64,000 nucleotides of DNA from CAVXXD01 sp963765625 (GCA_963765625.1 CAVXXD010000006.1:62001-126000); one strand, 5' to 3'; shown: positions 36,401 to 44,765, numbered from the stretch's first letter. The notes: generated from the sequence alone by a model not told the origin. Translations and numbers: made by a program.

Positions 36401-36899
36401 TGAGCTGAAGCCGGAGGCCCTCACCGGTGTCTCCATCCCCGCGGCCTCCCGCCGCACCTTCCGCTTGAACGACTACCTCATCGACTACGACGTCTCCACC
36501 GTGGTCACTTCCTCCGCCGGAGTGGTATGCGAGCGGGCCGCCTACGACACCGGGCGTACCTGGGCCACCTGCTCCATCGGGGCCTCCACCCCCGCCACCC
36601 TCTGGTATCTGGCGGAGGGATCTACTGGAGAGGGTTTCGAGACCTGGGTGCTGGTGCAAAACCCCGGGGACACCCCGGTCAGCGTGGACCTTTCCTTTGC
36701 CACCTCGGCAGGGATCAAGGCCGGCCCACAGGACGTGGTCATACCCGCCCGCTCCCGCCGCACCTTCAACCTGGGAGACTACCTCACTTCTTACGACGTC
36801 TCCACCATGGTCACTTCCACCGGCCCGGTGGTATGTGAGCGGGCCATGTACGGTCAGGGACGCACCTGGGCCCACGACTCGGTGGGCTGGGCGCCCTGA
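33405..36899 (+). CDS. secreted RCC1-propeller / InlB-B-repeat / WYLAEGS-repeat protein
   Basis: A 1164-residue exported protein. Signal peptide at 1-32 (VVLVFLLITCSFVLMPAARA). Residues about 36-320 form seven RCC1-like repeats (GIVAWGSNGYGQCNVP...GLKSDG), enough for a closed seven-blade propeller. Six Divergent-InlB-B-type modules follow (ATPDEGWHFVRWTEGG type); pairs 1-2 and 4-5 are near duplicates. Four modules of about 105 residues end the protein, each opening with WYLAEGSTGEGFETWVLVQN and closing with ERTWATCSIG. No membrane anchor or sortase signal. ATG 33405 is supported by GGAGG and the signal peptide. Probably surface adhesion or matrix; ligand unknown. Confidence 0.85.
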   Translation: MAYGNIWKCVVRVVLVFLLITCSFVLMPAARAADSSDRGIVAWGWNDFGQCNVPSPNSGFTAITAGSICNLGLKTDGTVAAWGSNGYGQCSVPSPNSGFAGVALGWYHSVGLKSDGSIVQWGDDTRGQLDNFPDPNSGFTAIAAGYYHSLGLKSDGSIVAWGSNGSGQCNVPAPNSNFVAVAAGGYHSLGLKSDGSVVAWGSNGYGACNVPAPNNGFIDIAGGGFHSVGLKSDGSIVQWGDSTRNQLDNFPNPNTGFVDVTAENHFSAGLKSDGSIVAWGNNEYGQCDVPAPNSGFTAVAAGAFHCVGLKNNYAVTASVFYTGHGSVSPASQKILYGSNASVDLVPNAGYHAAGIYDNGLFKSVTDPYVITGVTEDHEVLAVFEKNVYTVTTAVSGSGTAEGGGDYGYGSTVTVTATPDEGWHFVRWTEGGSQVSTDPTYSFTVIANRALTAVFAADPLITSSAGTGGSITPAGAVSVGYGADQSFTVTPSAGYHVADVVVDSDSQGAITSYTFTYVTASHTISASFALDSYAITASIFHTGHGAVNVLTPAVGYGGTATVDLVPDTGYHVAGIYDNGLFKNVADPYVITDVTADHEVLVVFEKNTYAVTTATSGNGTAEGGGDYGYGSTVTVTATPDDGRHFVNWTEGGAEISTDPTYSFTVTASCDLTANFAIDTCTVTASVADSGGTVSPATQTVDWGTGATVTLTPEARWHVASITDNGTPVPVANPYVIEDVTEAHEVVATFAPDTRTWYLAEGSTGNGFETWVLVENVNPDPVTLNVTFATAEGLVAPAELQGYELAANTRASFNAGSYVQAWDLATIVSSEGGDIVAERAMYGNERTWANCSVGTEIPASTWYLAEGCTGEGFETWVLVFNPGDDPVSVDLTLMTSAGELKPEGLADVAIPAHSRRSFNLGEFVTDYDVSTLVASTSPVVAERSMYGAERTWATCSIGTPAPATTWYLAEGSTGEGFETWVLVQNPNDTAVTVDLALVTSSGELKPEALTGVSIPAASRRTFRLNDYLIDYDVSTVVTSSAGVVCERAAYDTGRTWATCSIGASTPATLWYLAEGSTGEGFETWVLVQNPGDTPVSVDLSFATSAGIKAGPQDVVIPARSRRTFNLGDYLTSYDVSTMVTSTGPVVCERAMYGQGRTWAHDSVGWAP

Positions 36900-36942
36900 T
36901 GTGGAGGGTGTGGAGGTTGGTGACAGGCACCATGTGGAGGGT
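36899..36942. repeat. short repeat element after the secreted protein gene
   Basis: Two copies of ATGTGGAGGGT flank a GGTGACAGGCACC core. The core is a common palindrome-like motif in mobile REP-type sequences. It fills the gap between the two convergent genes and may help end transcription; no T run is present. Confidence 0.4.
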
Positions 36943-37955
36943 CAGATGTTGAGGCCGAGCTCCTCCGCCATCCGCCGGGCCTCCCGGCGCTCCTCGGGGG
37001 TGAGGCGGCGGTCGATGTCGGGGTGGAGGGAGGCGCGGTATTCCGGCCGGTACTGGAACATCAGGTTGAAGTAGACGTCCGGCATATTCCTCGCTACCCA
37101 GCGCATGATGGGGAAAGTGCAGCACTCCAGGTGCCCCGGCAGCACCAGCTGCCGCAGCATCACCTCACCCCGCTCCCAGGCCAGGAGGAAGTTGCGCGAC
37201 ACCACCGCGAAGTACCCCTCCACCTGCGAGAGGCGGGAGGCGCACTCGTCGCTGCCGTAGCGGAAGTCGCCCAGCCAGACATCCATCACCCCTTCCAGCA
37301 GGTCCATGGCCTCCAGTGAGGTGTACATGTTGGAGTTCCATACCATCGGCAGCCCCCGGGCCTTTTCCCCCAGCCCACGTACCACGGCCAGCACGGTGTG
37401 AAGATGGGGGTCAGGGTTCCCCCCCACGAAGTTTGCATTGCGCGAGCCCTGCCCCACGCCTTCTTCCAGCACCAGCGCCAGTTCGCGCGGGTCGGTGGGG
37501 AACCCCGATTCGGGGTGCATGGCGATATCCCAGTTCTGGCAGTAGGCGCAGGCCAGGTTGCACCCGGAAAAGAAGATGGTGTGGGAGGGGACCAGCTCCG
37601 GCTCCTCCCCCATGTGCAGGAACTCAGAAGAACAGCGGGAGCGTGACCCCACCTTGCACCAACCGGCCTCTCCGCTCGTGCGGTCTGTCCCGCATCGCCG
37701 TTCGCAGAAGACGCAATCCTTGAGCAATCTCCCCGCCAGTTCGAGCTTGAGGTCTAGAAGCGACGGGTCCGCGGGTGCGGGTGCCTCCCCGCTGCGCCAG
37801 GCCTCGCGCCAGGCTTCCATGCCCTCGGCATGCGCCGCCCATAATTCGTCGTCGCCCGCGTCCGCCGGCAAGGCCAGGGGCGAGGGGATGCCCCGGCAGA
37901 CCCGGTGTCGGGCCGGCTTCCCCCCCTCAAGGATGGCGAAGTAGTCGTCGAGCAA
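36942..37955 (-). CDS. PflX-like radical SAM protein
   Basis: A 337-residue radical SAM enzyme of the COG1313 (PflX) group, relatives of pyruvate formate-lyase activases. The cluster motif CNLACAYC (about 133-140) follows the usual CxxxCxxC spacing. An N-terminal extra cysteine group, CVFCERRCGTDR...GWCKVG, precedes it, as in other COG1313 members, and may hold another metal site. NFVGGNPDPHLHTVL and WNSNMYTS fit the barrel. The start appears to be TTG after AAAGGTG. Substrate unknown and no glycyl-radical enzyme is visible nearby. Confidence 0.8.
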   Translation of the reverse strand: MLDDYFAILEGGKPARHRVCRGIPSPLALPADAGDDELWAAHAEGMEAWREAWRSGEAPAPADPSLLDLKLELAGRLLKDCVFCERRCGTDRTSGEAGWCKVGSRSRCSSEFLHMGEEPELVPSHTIFFSGCNLACAYCQNWDIAMHPESGFPTDPRELALVLEEGVGQGSRNANFVGGNPDPHLHTVLAVVRGLGEKARGLPMVWNSNMYTSLEAMDLLEGVMDVWLGDFRYGSDECASRLSQVEGYFAVVSRNFLLAWERGEVMLRQLVLPGHLECCTFPIMRWVARNMPDVYFNLMFQYRPEYRASLHPDIDRRLTPEERREARRMAEELGLNI

Positions 37956-38094
37956 GTCGCTAACACCTTTCTTCCGCGGCTTCCCGCCTTTCGGGCGGTC
38001 CGCCCATCCTTGTGCCGGGCCGCCTCTTCCCTTATCTTATCCTATAGGAAAAGCCGGGATAACGGCGGACGTCAAAGGGGGTCGAGTCATCGCA

Positions 38095-38514
38095 TTGACC
38101 GTGTTCATACTCTTGCTCGGGGCGATCATTATAATCACGGTGCAGATGGCCGGGGCGATCCTCTACATGACCGCCATCATGCCGCCCAAGGGCCTGCTCA
38201 AAGTGCTGGCCCGTTACCTCAGGCACGGGAAAGAAGAGGAATCCGTGGACTACTTCCCGGCCTTCGAGACCATGACGCGCCTGCTGAGGATACGTCGCCG
38301 CTTCGCCTATCTCACCCTGGCGGTCGTCATCGCCGGCGCCGCCGCGGGTACCGCCTGCGGCTTCTGGTCGCCGGACGCCCTCATTTACGTCATCCCGTCC
38401 TTCCTGGTGGCGTCATTTGTCCTGCTGGTCTGCACGGGCATCCTGACGGTGTGGATACGCCAATGCCGCGCCGTGCACGACTCCGACTGGATGGAACGGG
38501 AGACGGAGCGATAG
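38095..38514 (+). CDS. membrane protein of unknown function, 139 residues
   Basis: Not recognised. Three hydrophobic segments: residues 3-28 (FILLLGAIIIITVQMAGAILYM), about 70-90 (LTLAVVIAGAAAGTACGFW) and 95-120 (YVIPSFLVASFVLLVCTGILTVW), with a basic cytoplasmic loop (RYLRHGKEEES...RLLRIRRRF). The start is TTG 38095 with AAAGGGGG about 14 bases upstream, so the exact start is uncertain. It precedes a lipoprotein gene by about 40 bases and could be co-transcribed. Confidence 0.6.
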   Translation: MTVFILLLGAIIIITVQMAGAILYMTAIMPPKGLLKVLARYLRHGKEEESVDYFPAFETMTRLLRIRRRFAYLTLAVVIAGAAAGTACGFWSPDALIYVIPSFLVASFVLLVCTGILTVWIRQCRAVHDSDWMERETER

Positions 38515-38557
38515 TATACTCTTTAGAGATAGTCCGACTCAGGTCAAGGAGGTTGAA

Positions 38558-39370
38558 ATGAATAAGAATCGTCGCCGTTCGTCCCTGCCGGTGGTGGGGC
38601 TGTCCGCCTTGCTGGCCCTGGTCCTGGCGTTCTCCGCGGGAGGATGCGGCCAGGAGGAAACCCAGGCGGTCCCGGGAAGCGATTTCACCGCCGACCGGCT
38701 GCCAGGCCCTGGCAGCGTCTACGAATACTACACCGCCGCGCCGGTGACGGAGGGGTCGGCGGGAATACCCGTCAGTTTCGCCCTGGAATCTTCATGGGAC
38801 TTCTCAAGCGGCCCCACCGACGCTATCCAGAAAGCCTCCATCCTCGCCCCACAGGGCCTGCCGGGGGCCGACCTCTTCCCAAGTGCCGACCTCTGCATGC
38901 AGAGCGATCTGTCCGGAAACATGGCTTATGCCTATTACCTCCAGGACGAATTCACCCGCAGGCTGCTGGGGACTTACATCGTCAACGCGGAAGGGGTGGG
39001 GGCCTGGGAGAAGTTCGAGCCCCCCAAGACGATACTTCGCTTCCCCATGAGCACCGATCAGGAAGCCCTGGAGGAAGAGTTCACCTACTCGAACAGCGAC
39101 GGTTCTTCGGCAAACGTGACCCGCATGTTCAACGTGCGGTGGATCGACACCATCACCGTTCCGGCCGGGACGTTCGAGGACACGGTGATGATGCAGAATT
39201 ACGAGATCTACAAGAGCGAGTCCTTTGGGACTTACAGTACCCTCTACTACACCTGGTACGCTCCCGATGTCGGCCAGGTGGCCTTCATGCGCGGCCCCAA
39301 CAACGAGGCTCAGCCGGCTTTCGAAAGCGCCATGGAGTTCCGCCGCCTGAAGTCGTACCAGCTGCCCTGA
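38558..39370 (+). CDS. secreted lipoprotein of unknown function
   Basis: A 270-residue lipoprotein: basic N-terminus MNKNRRRS, hydrophobic core and lipobox FSAGGC with Cys30 as the lipidated residue. The mature part is rich in aromatic residues and Thr/Ser (VYEYYTAAPVTE, YAYYLQDEF, YSTLYYTWYAPDVGQV), and TITVPAGTFEDTVMMQ near 200 resembles the beta-rich domain of other uncharacterised lipoproteins in which a VPAGTFD segment recurs. Ribosome site AAGGAGG at ideal spacing. Role unknown. Confidence 0.75.
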   Translation: MNKNRRRSSLPVVGLSALLALVLAFSAGGCGQEETQAVPGSDFTADRLPGPGSVYEYYTAAPVTEGSAGIPVSFALESSWDFSSGPTDAIQKASILAPQGLPGADLFPSADLCMQSDLSGNMAYAYYLQDEFTRRLLGTYIVNAEGVGAWEKFEPPKTILRFPMSTDQEALEEEFTYSNSDGSSANVTRMFNVRWIDTITVPAGTFEDTVMMQNYEIYKSESFGTYSTLYYTWYAPDVGQVAFMRGPNNEAQPAFESAMEFRRLKSYQLP

Positions 39371-39383
39371 AGCGAGGTTGTAA

Positions 39384-39938
39384 ATGAGCCATCTTCCTGA
39401 AGACCTGAGCGAAGCGGTTTCTTTTCACGGCCATCTCTGCCCCGGCCTGGTCATCGGCTACCGTGCCACCCACGCAGCGCTTAACCGGCTGAAAGTGGAG
39501 CGGTCACGGGACGAGGAACTGGTCTGCGTGGTGGAGAACAGCTCCTGCAGCGTCGACGCGGTGCAGTGCCTGGCCGGCTGCACCTTCGGCAAGGGCAACC
39601 TGGTCTTTCGCGATTACGGCAAGCAGGTGTTCACCTTCGCCCGGCGGAGCGATGCCGGCCGGGCCGTGCGCGTCAGCCTGCGGTTGGCGGGGCCGGGCCC
39701 CAGGGTAGAGCCGCCGGCTGACCCGGCCAGGGCGCGACAGGAAAAGATCGATCTTTTCCTGTCCCTGCCCGAGGCAGAGATGTTCGAGGTGGAAGAGGTC
39801 TCACTGGAACTGCCGACCGAAGCGCGCATCCTGCCGTCGATACCCTGCGAGAACTGCGGCGAGCCGGTCATGTCCAGCCGTATCGTGGAGAAGGACGGCC
39901 GCAGACTGTGCATCCCCTGCAGCGAAGACCGCGAATAA
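39384..39938 (+). CDS. FmdE-family protein with C-terminal zinc ribbon
   Basis: A 184-residue member of the FmdE (FwdE) family: FHGHLCPGLVIGYRA at 14-28 with the conserved His and Cys, then SSCSVDAVQCLAGCTFGKGNL. The C-terminal CENCGEPV...CIPC is a zinc ribbon. FmdE domains were named from formylmethanofuran dehydrogenase operons, but in bacteria they occur with molybdenum or tungsten enzymes and elsewhere without known function; no such enzyme lies in the window. ATG after AGCGAGG. Confidence 0.8.
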   Translation: MSHLPEDLSEAVSFHGHLCPGLVIGYRATHAALNRLKVERSRDEELVCVVENSSCSVDAVQCLAGCTFGKGNLVFRDYGKQVFTFARRSDAGRAVRVSLRLAGPGPRVEPPADPARARQEKIDLFLSLPEAEMFEVEEVSLELPTEARILPSIPCENCGEPVMSSRIVEKDGRRLCIPCSEDRE

Positions 39939-39960
39939 TCAATACCAACGGGAGGTAGCC

Positions 39961-40209
39961 ATGGAATTCCTGAGAAAGAAGATGGAGCGCGAGATCCAGG
40001 AGGGCGACGAGATCACCGTCCATACCGGGAACTTCATCTACACGGGCGTCTTTCATGGATGGATCGGGGACAAGATCCTCTACCTGGAGCCGTCCAAGAT
40101 ATCCATCATCACCGGTCAGAGCCAGGCCTCGAGCGGTGTGGTGACCCTCAACCTGGAGTACAGCAACTGCCTGATCAACGTGGACAACATCGCCAGCATC
40201 CTCTTCTAA
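39961..40209 (+). CDS. small beta-rich protein, possibly Sm-like
   Basis: An 82-residue protein preceded by GGGAGGT. Its strand pattern, GDEITVHTGNFIYTGVFHGW then DKILYLEPSKISII and LINVDNIASILF, follows the order of the Sm/LSm or SH3-like barrel (function-unknown small barrels share it). No homology is claimed. It follows FmdE by 22 bases, so probably the same transcript. Confidence 0.55.
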   Translation: MEFLRKKMEREIQEGDEITVHTGNFIYTGVFHGWIGDKILYLEPSKISIITGQSQASSGVVTLNLEYSNCLINVDNIASILF

Positions 40210-40251
40210 AGAACGCCTGGGGCTTGAGCGCTCAGCTCTCCCTTTACCGCT

Positions 40252-41043
40252 TCACTGATTGTCGAACTCGGGCGGGCGCTTCTGTACGAAAGAAAGCGGT
40301 CCCTCCAGGAAATCATGGGTGCCGAGCAGGGTGTTGAAGAGCTGGCTTTCCATGCGCAACCCCTCAGTCAGAGGGGTCCCCAGCCCACGCATAGTGGCCT
40401 CCTTGTCAGTGCGGACGGCCCCCTGAGGGAAAGTGCAGATGGTGTGGGCCATCTCCATGACGTGATCCATCAGTCCCTCCGCCGGGACCACCTCGTTGAC
40501 CAGGCCGATGCGCCAGGCCTCCCGGCAGTCGATGAGCTTACCGGTGATGATCAGCTCCAGGGCCCGTCCCAGGCCCACGATGCGCGGCAGCCGCTGCGTT
40601 CCGCCGTCGCCCAGCCCCACATTCCAGCGCCTCTCCAGGCAGCCGAAGGTGGCGTGCTCCGCCGCGATGCGGATGTCTGCCGCCACCGCCAGTTCTATCC
40701 CTCCCGCCAGGCAGGCCCCGTTGACGGCGGCCAGGATGGGCTTGAAGATGTCGATGCCGCGGGTGAAACCCCCGAAGCCGGGGCCGTCGTAGGCGCGCCG
40801 GCGCAGTTGGGTGGGGGATCCGGTCACCTTGGGAAAATAACCTCCCAGGTCCGCGCCGGAGCAGAAAGCCTCGCTTCCCGCCCCGGTAAGCACCGCCACG
40901 AAGAGGCCGTCGTCGTCCTTGAACTCGTTCCAGGCATCCACCAGGAGGTCCTCGGTCTCTGAGTCGATGCAGTTGCGTTTGTCGGGCCGGTTGATGGTAA
41001 TGACGTAGACGTGGCCGTCCCGCTCGGTCAGGACTTTGGACAT
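40252..41043 (-). CDS. enoyl-CoA hydratase/isomerase (crotonase) family protein
   Basis: A 263-residue crotonase. Oxyanion-hole segments FCSGADLGGY and NGACLAGGIELAVAADIRIA are present, and both catalytic glutamates of enoyl-CoA hydratase can be aligned, in GCLERRWNVGLGDGGTQRL and ALELIITG. Hydration of a 2-enoyl-CoA is therefore possible, but the family also contains isomerases and hydrolases. It stands alone on the minus strand, downstream of the glycosyltransferase gene by 16 bases. Confidence 0.83.
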   Translation of the reverse strand: MSKVLTERDGHVYVITINRPDKRNCIDSETEDLLVDAWNEFKDDDGLFVAVLTGAGSEAFCSGADLGGYFPKVTGSPTQLRRRAYDGPGFGGFTRGIDIFKPILAAVNGACLAGGIELAVAADIRIAAEHATFGCLERRWNVGLGDGGTQRLPRIVGLGRALELIITGKLIDCREAWRIGLVNEVVPAEGLMDHVMEMAHTICTFPQGAVRTDKEATMRGLGTPLTEGLRMESQLFNTLLGTHDFLEGPLSFVQKRPPEFDNQ

Positions 41044-41059
41044 GATCGCCCCTTTCTTC

Positions 41060-42544
41060 TTATCGGCTCACCGGTTCACCTTCGCCGAAGAGGAAATACC
41101 TGAGGGGCATGACCTCCTCCGGCTGGATGTCGACGGTGACGTCCCTGTAGGTAAAGGGTATCGCCGCATGCCAGGAGAAGCGGAAACCCATTTCGACCAT
41201 CATGTACAAGGCCAGGGCATTCCCGGCGGTGTCGTTGTAGACGGCTGCGTGCTCTATGCCGTTCTGCTGAACGGTCTCCGCTATTTCCAGGGCGTTGATG
41301 CCTTCTTCCATCACCAGGACCGGCCTCTCCCCTACGTAAGTGAGGAAGATGGCGTTGGGGAAGGTGCCCGCTCCGAAGTAGGCCAGCAGCGGCTCGTCCG
41401 GTTCCAGCATGCCTCCTATGGTCTCCGCCTCACCGCGCAGGTCCTGCGAATAAGAATAGATGGCACCCTGCCGCGATCGCATGTAGCCGTCGTAGGACAT
41501 GGCCACAGAGGTGACGATGCCCGCCAGGAGGAGCATGGCCGCGGCAAAGGCGGCCATGGCCCGGCCCTTTTCGCGCATCAGGCGGAGGAAGGCGTCCATG
41601 CCCTGGCCGGCCAGCAGGGCGATGAAGGGCAATACGGTGGTGATGATCCAAGGCGGCTTGCCCTTGAGCACGAGGAAGAAGAGGTAGGGCGTTAGCGAGC
41701 AGGCCAGGGGGAGGAAGTCGAGCTTCCGCCCGCGGCGGATGAAGCGGGCGGTCCCACTGGCCGCGCCGGCCACGGCGGCGAGGATGAGGAAGGGGCCGAG
41801 ATCCCGCCCCAGGCCCTTGAAGTAATAGAAGACCCCGAAATCGAACATGGCTACCTCGGGATGGGTGCCCAGGAGGAATTCGAGGAACCGGCCGCGGGTA
41901 AGGCTGATGAAGAGATACCACCAGAACGAGAGGGCCGCGCCGATGAGGACGGCGTAGATGAAGGGCCGGATCCTCTCCCTGTCCTTTGTGACCAGCAGGT
42001 AGGCGAAGAAGGCGAGCACTATGAAGGCGGCCGTCTCCTTGGAGAGCATGGCCAGCCCCAGGGCCATCCCCGCCCACGCGGCCTTCCGCTTCACCAGTAA
42101 ATAGACGAAGAGTACGACGAAGAGCACCTCCATTGGGTCCACCTTGATCCAGGTGTCCATGACCATCGCCGCGGGCATCACCGCGTAGGCGAAGCAGGCC
42201 AGAAGGCCGGTCCGCCGGCTGCGGACCTCCCGGCCGAGAAGATAGAGGGGGATAAGGGTGAGGGCGGAGAGGAGTATGGAGTAGGACTCATAAAAAGACA
42301 TGTGCCGCTGGCCGGTTATGGTGGAAAGGAAGTTGGCGACCAACAGGTAGAGGGGAGGGTGGTACCTGAGCACCTGGTTGAAGTTGAGCCCGGGGTAGAG
42401 GCCGTTCAGGGACTGGAGGCAGATGTAGTTATTGCCCTCGTCCAGTATCAGCTGATGGTTCAGAAACCTCACCCTCAGCACGATGTGGAGGATCATGACC
42501 GCAAGCAGGGCCAGCAGGTAGCGGTGGCGCTTCAGCAGTTCCAT
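41060..42544 (-). CDS. GT39/ArnT-type membrane glycosyltransferase
   Basis: A 494-residue membrane protein with about ten to eleven hydrophobic segments in the N-terminal 400 residues and a soluble C-terminal part. The first outside loop carries the acidic catalytic motif LILDEGNNY typical of GT39/GT83 (PMT and ArnT) enzymes that use polyprenyl-phosphate sugars. The substrate is unknown. Its ATG shares one base with the gatD stop (TGATG), so it belongs to the murT-gatD operon and may decorate a lipid-linked cell-wall component. Confidence 0.75.
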   Translation of the reverse strand: MELLKRHRYLLALLAVMILHIVLRVRFLNHQLILDEGNNYICLQSLNGLYPGLNFNQVLRYHPPLYLLVANFLSTITGQRHMSFYESYSILLSALTLIPLYLLGREVRSRRTGLLACFAYAVMPAAMVMDTWIKVDPMEVLFVVLFVYLLVKRKAAWAGMALGLAMLSKETAAFIVLAFFAYLLVTKDRERIRPFIYAVLIGAALSFWWYLFISLTRGRFLEFLLGTHPEVAMFDFGVFYYFKGLGRDLGPFLILAAVAGAASGTARFIRRGRKLDFLPLACSLTPYLFFLVLKGKPPWIITTVLPFIALLAGQGMDAFLRLMREKGRAMAAFAAAMLLLAGIVTSVAMSYDGYMRSRQGAIYSYSQDLRGEAETIGGMLEPDEPLLAYFGAGTFPNAIFLTYVGERPVLVMEEGINALEIAETVQQNGIEHAAVYNDTAGNALALYMMVEMGFRFSWHAAIPFTYRDVTVDIQPEEVMPLRYFLFGEGEPVSR

Positions 42545-43302
42545 CAGCCGGTCCCGCTCTTCTTCCGGGTCCGGCTGACGGCAGCGGCATGTGCCCTCTC
42601 CTCCATGGCATCATCCAGCGGCGCCAGTTCCACCTCGCCGTAACGACGAGTCAGGGCCAGTCGGATGAGTTCATCCGCCAGCCAGGGGTTCTTGGGGAGC
42701 AGCGACCCGTGCAGGTAGGTCCCGAAGGCGTTGCCCGCACGGCACCCCTCAAAGCCGTCCTCCCCGTTGTTGCCGTAGCCCTCCTCTACCCTGGCCAGCG
42801 GCTCCGCTCCCGTACCCAGGTAGGTGCGGCCGGAGTGGTTCTCGAAACCGGCCAGGGTCCTCACCCTTCCCGCCGGGTCCTTCCACTCCGCCACCACGTT
42901 ACCGATGAAGCGCTTGTCTCCCCCCACCGTCCAGGCGTCGAAGACCTCGATGCCCGGTAGTTCCTCGCCGGTGTAAGTCAGGAAGTATTTCCCGAAGAGC
43001 TGGTACCCGCCGCAGATGGCCAGGAAGCACGCGCCCCCGTCCACCGCGGTGTGGACCTGTTCTCGCTTCATCTCGCGCAGGTCCTCGCAGACCATGATCT
43101 GCTCGCGGTCCTGCCCGCCGCCCATGAAGTAGAGGTCGTGGCGGGAAGGGTCGATGGGGTCACCGATGCTCACTTCCTCCACTTCCACCCCCAGGCCCCG
43201 CCAGAGGCAGCGCCGGGAGAGGGCGATGATGTTGCCGCGGTCCCCGTAGATGTTCATCAGCTCGGGGTAGAGATGGCAGATGCGCAGCGTCGGTGTTACC
43301 AT
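42544..43302 (-). CDS. gatD: lipid II isoglutaminyl synthase, glutaminase subunit GatD
   Basis: Supplies ammonia from glutamine to MurT for amidating D-glutamate of lipid II. CobB/CobQ-like amidotransferase of 252 residues: nucleophile in LAICGGYQLFG, FMGGGQDREQ, and the His region GTYLHGSLLPKNPWLAD. The C-terminal tail (RAHAAAVSRTRKKSG) is basic. The ATG at 43302 has GGGAGGAG seven bases upstream, inside the end of murT, so translation is coupled. Confidence 0.9.
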   Translation of the reverse strand: MVTPTLRICHLYPELMNIYGDRGNIIALSRRCLWRGLGVEVEEVSIGDPIDPSRHDLYFMGGGQDREQIMVCEDLREMKREQVHTAVDGGACFLAICGGYQLFGKYFLTYTGEELPGIEVFDAWTVGGDKRFIGNVVAEWKDPAGRVRTLAGFENHSGRTYLGTGAEPLARVEEGYGNNGEDGFEGCRAGNAFGTYLHGSLLPKNPWLADELIRLALTRRYGEVELAPLDDAMEERAHAAAVSRTRKKSGTG

Positions 43303-43304
43303 GC

Positions 43305-44693
43305 TCACTCCTCCCAGTAACCCTTGACGTAGCCGCGGCCGGTCATCACCTTGCGCAGGGCCAGGGTGGCGGTGTAGGTGGTCAGGGCGTAGAGCGTCCC
43401 ACCTACCGGCACCCGCGCCAGGGAGGAGTCAAGGGCGCGGCCGACGTCGCCCTCGACGGCGATCCGGCCCACCGGCATCCCCGCGTACTTGATACGCAGG
43501 GCCATATCTTCCGCCCGCACCCCCGTCACCGTGACCGAGGCCGCCTGGGGTACCAGTTCCTCGAAATCTACGTCCCATATCCAGGAGACGTCGCGACCGT
43601 CCGCTGCCAGGTCGTTCAGGGCCAGGAGGAGGTCCTTGCCTCCCCGGCCGTCGCCGGCCACGGTGCGGATCACTTCGTTGAAGCCGGTGGGGTTCTTGGA
43701 GAGGATAAGAAAGACACGACGTCCTTCCGCTTCTATCCATTCCGCCCGCCCGAACACGGTGGAGAATTCCTCTATCCCTTTGACGGCGCCGGCCCGTTCC
43801 AGGCCCAGGAGGCGGGCCGCCCCCGCCGCTGCCAGCACGTTGTAGACGTTGTAGAGGCCAGGGATGCGTACTTCCAGGCGCAGGGGGCTGTCCCACCCTT
43901 CCAGGTCCATGGCCGTCCCCTCTATTCCGCGCATCTCCAGGCGGCGGGCGGAGAAATCGATGTCCGGGCGGGTCCGGCCGCAAGCCTCGCAGCGATAGTC
44001 GCCCATATGCCCGAAGTAGACGCTGGCGAAGCGGAGGGGTTCGCCGCAGGCGCGGCAGTGCTTGGAATCGGCGGCGTGCTGCAGCATTTCACGGCCGGCC
44101 GAAGCGTCCTCGATGCCGAAATAGCAAACGTCCAGCGCCGTCCCCTCGCCCAGTGCGGACACCAGGGGGTCGTCCGCGTTGAGGAGAAGGGTGCCTCCTT
44201 TCATCTCCCGCAGGCTCCGGTTCATCTTGCCGGCCAGGCTCTCCAGTTCGCCGTAACGGTCGAGCTGGTCCCGGAAGAGGTTGGTCACCACCACCAGTGA
44301 CGGGCGCAACCGGCGCAAGGCTTCCGGCAGGGTAGCTTCATCCACCTCAAATAGGCCGATGTCGCCCCGGAGCCGGCCGGCCGGGCCGGAAGCGGCGGCC
44401 AGAGCGGTGGTTATGCCGGTGATGAGGTTGGCTCCCGAACGGTTGTGAACCGGCGTCAGGCCCGAGGCGCGCATTATCCCGGCCAGCAGGTTGGAGGTGG
44501 TGGTCTTGCCGTTGGTGCCGGTCACCACCACACAGCCGCGGGGAAGGCCGGCCGCAAGCCGGTCGGGGAGGTCGGGGCAGAGGCGAAGCGCCACCCGTCC
44601 GGGGAAATTGGTGCCGGCCCCCCTGCCCAGCCCGCGGGAGAGAAAGCCCACCAGCTTGGAGGCGTTCACCGCAAGCATCATCCTGGCCGTCAA
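43305..44693 (-). CDS. murT: lipid II isoglutaminyl synthase, ligase subunit MurT
   Basis: Mur-ligase-like subunit that amidates the D-glutamate alpha-carboxyl group of lipid II with ammonia from GatD. ATP motif VVTGTNGKTTTSNLLAG, LFEVDEA, NLFRDQLDRYGE, LNADDPL, and the four-cysteine zinc ribbon CRACGEP...CEACGRTRPD that is diagnostic of MurT. C-terminal DUF1727 region (VFGRAEWIEAEGRRVFLILSKNPTGFNE) is complete. Start is TTG after GGGGG. The presence of MurT/GatD points to a Gram-positive-type peptidoglycan. Confidence 0.92.
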   Translation of the reverse strand: MTARMMLAVNASKLVGFLSRGLGRGAGTNFPGRVALRLCPDLPDRLAAGLPRGCVVVTGTNGKTTTSNLLAGIMRASGLTPVHNRSGANLITGITTALAAASGPAGRLRGDIGLFEVDEATLPEALRRLRPSLVVVTNLFRDQLDRYGELESLAGKMNRSLREMKGGTLLLNADDPLVSALGEGTALDVCYFGIEDASAGREMLQHAADSKHCRACGEPLRFASVYFGHMGDYRCEACGRTRPDIDFSARRLEMRGIEGTAMDLEGWDSPLRLEVRIPGLYNVYNVLAAAGAARLLGLERAGAVKGIEEFSTVFGRAEWIEAEGRRVFLILSKNPTGFNEVIRTVAGDGRGGKDLLLALNDLAADGRDVSWIWDVDFEELVPQAASVTVTGVRAEDMALRIKYAGMPVGRIAVEGDVGRALDSSLARVPVGGTLYALTTYTATLALRKVMTGRGYVKGYWEE

Positions 44694-44765
44694 TCGTATT
44701 CCCCCTTCGGGTTTTTATACCATGTTAAACCCAATCCCGCGGCATGTAAAAGGAGCCCCGTTATG

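Noticed and set aside
36899..36942. Possible intrinsic terminator after the secreted repeat protein
   Set aside because: The GGTGACAGGCACC core makes only a weak stem and no T run follows; treated as a repeat remnant.
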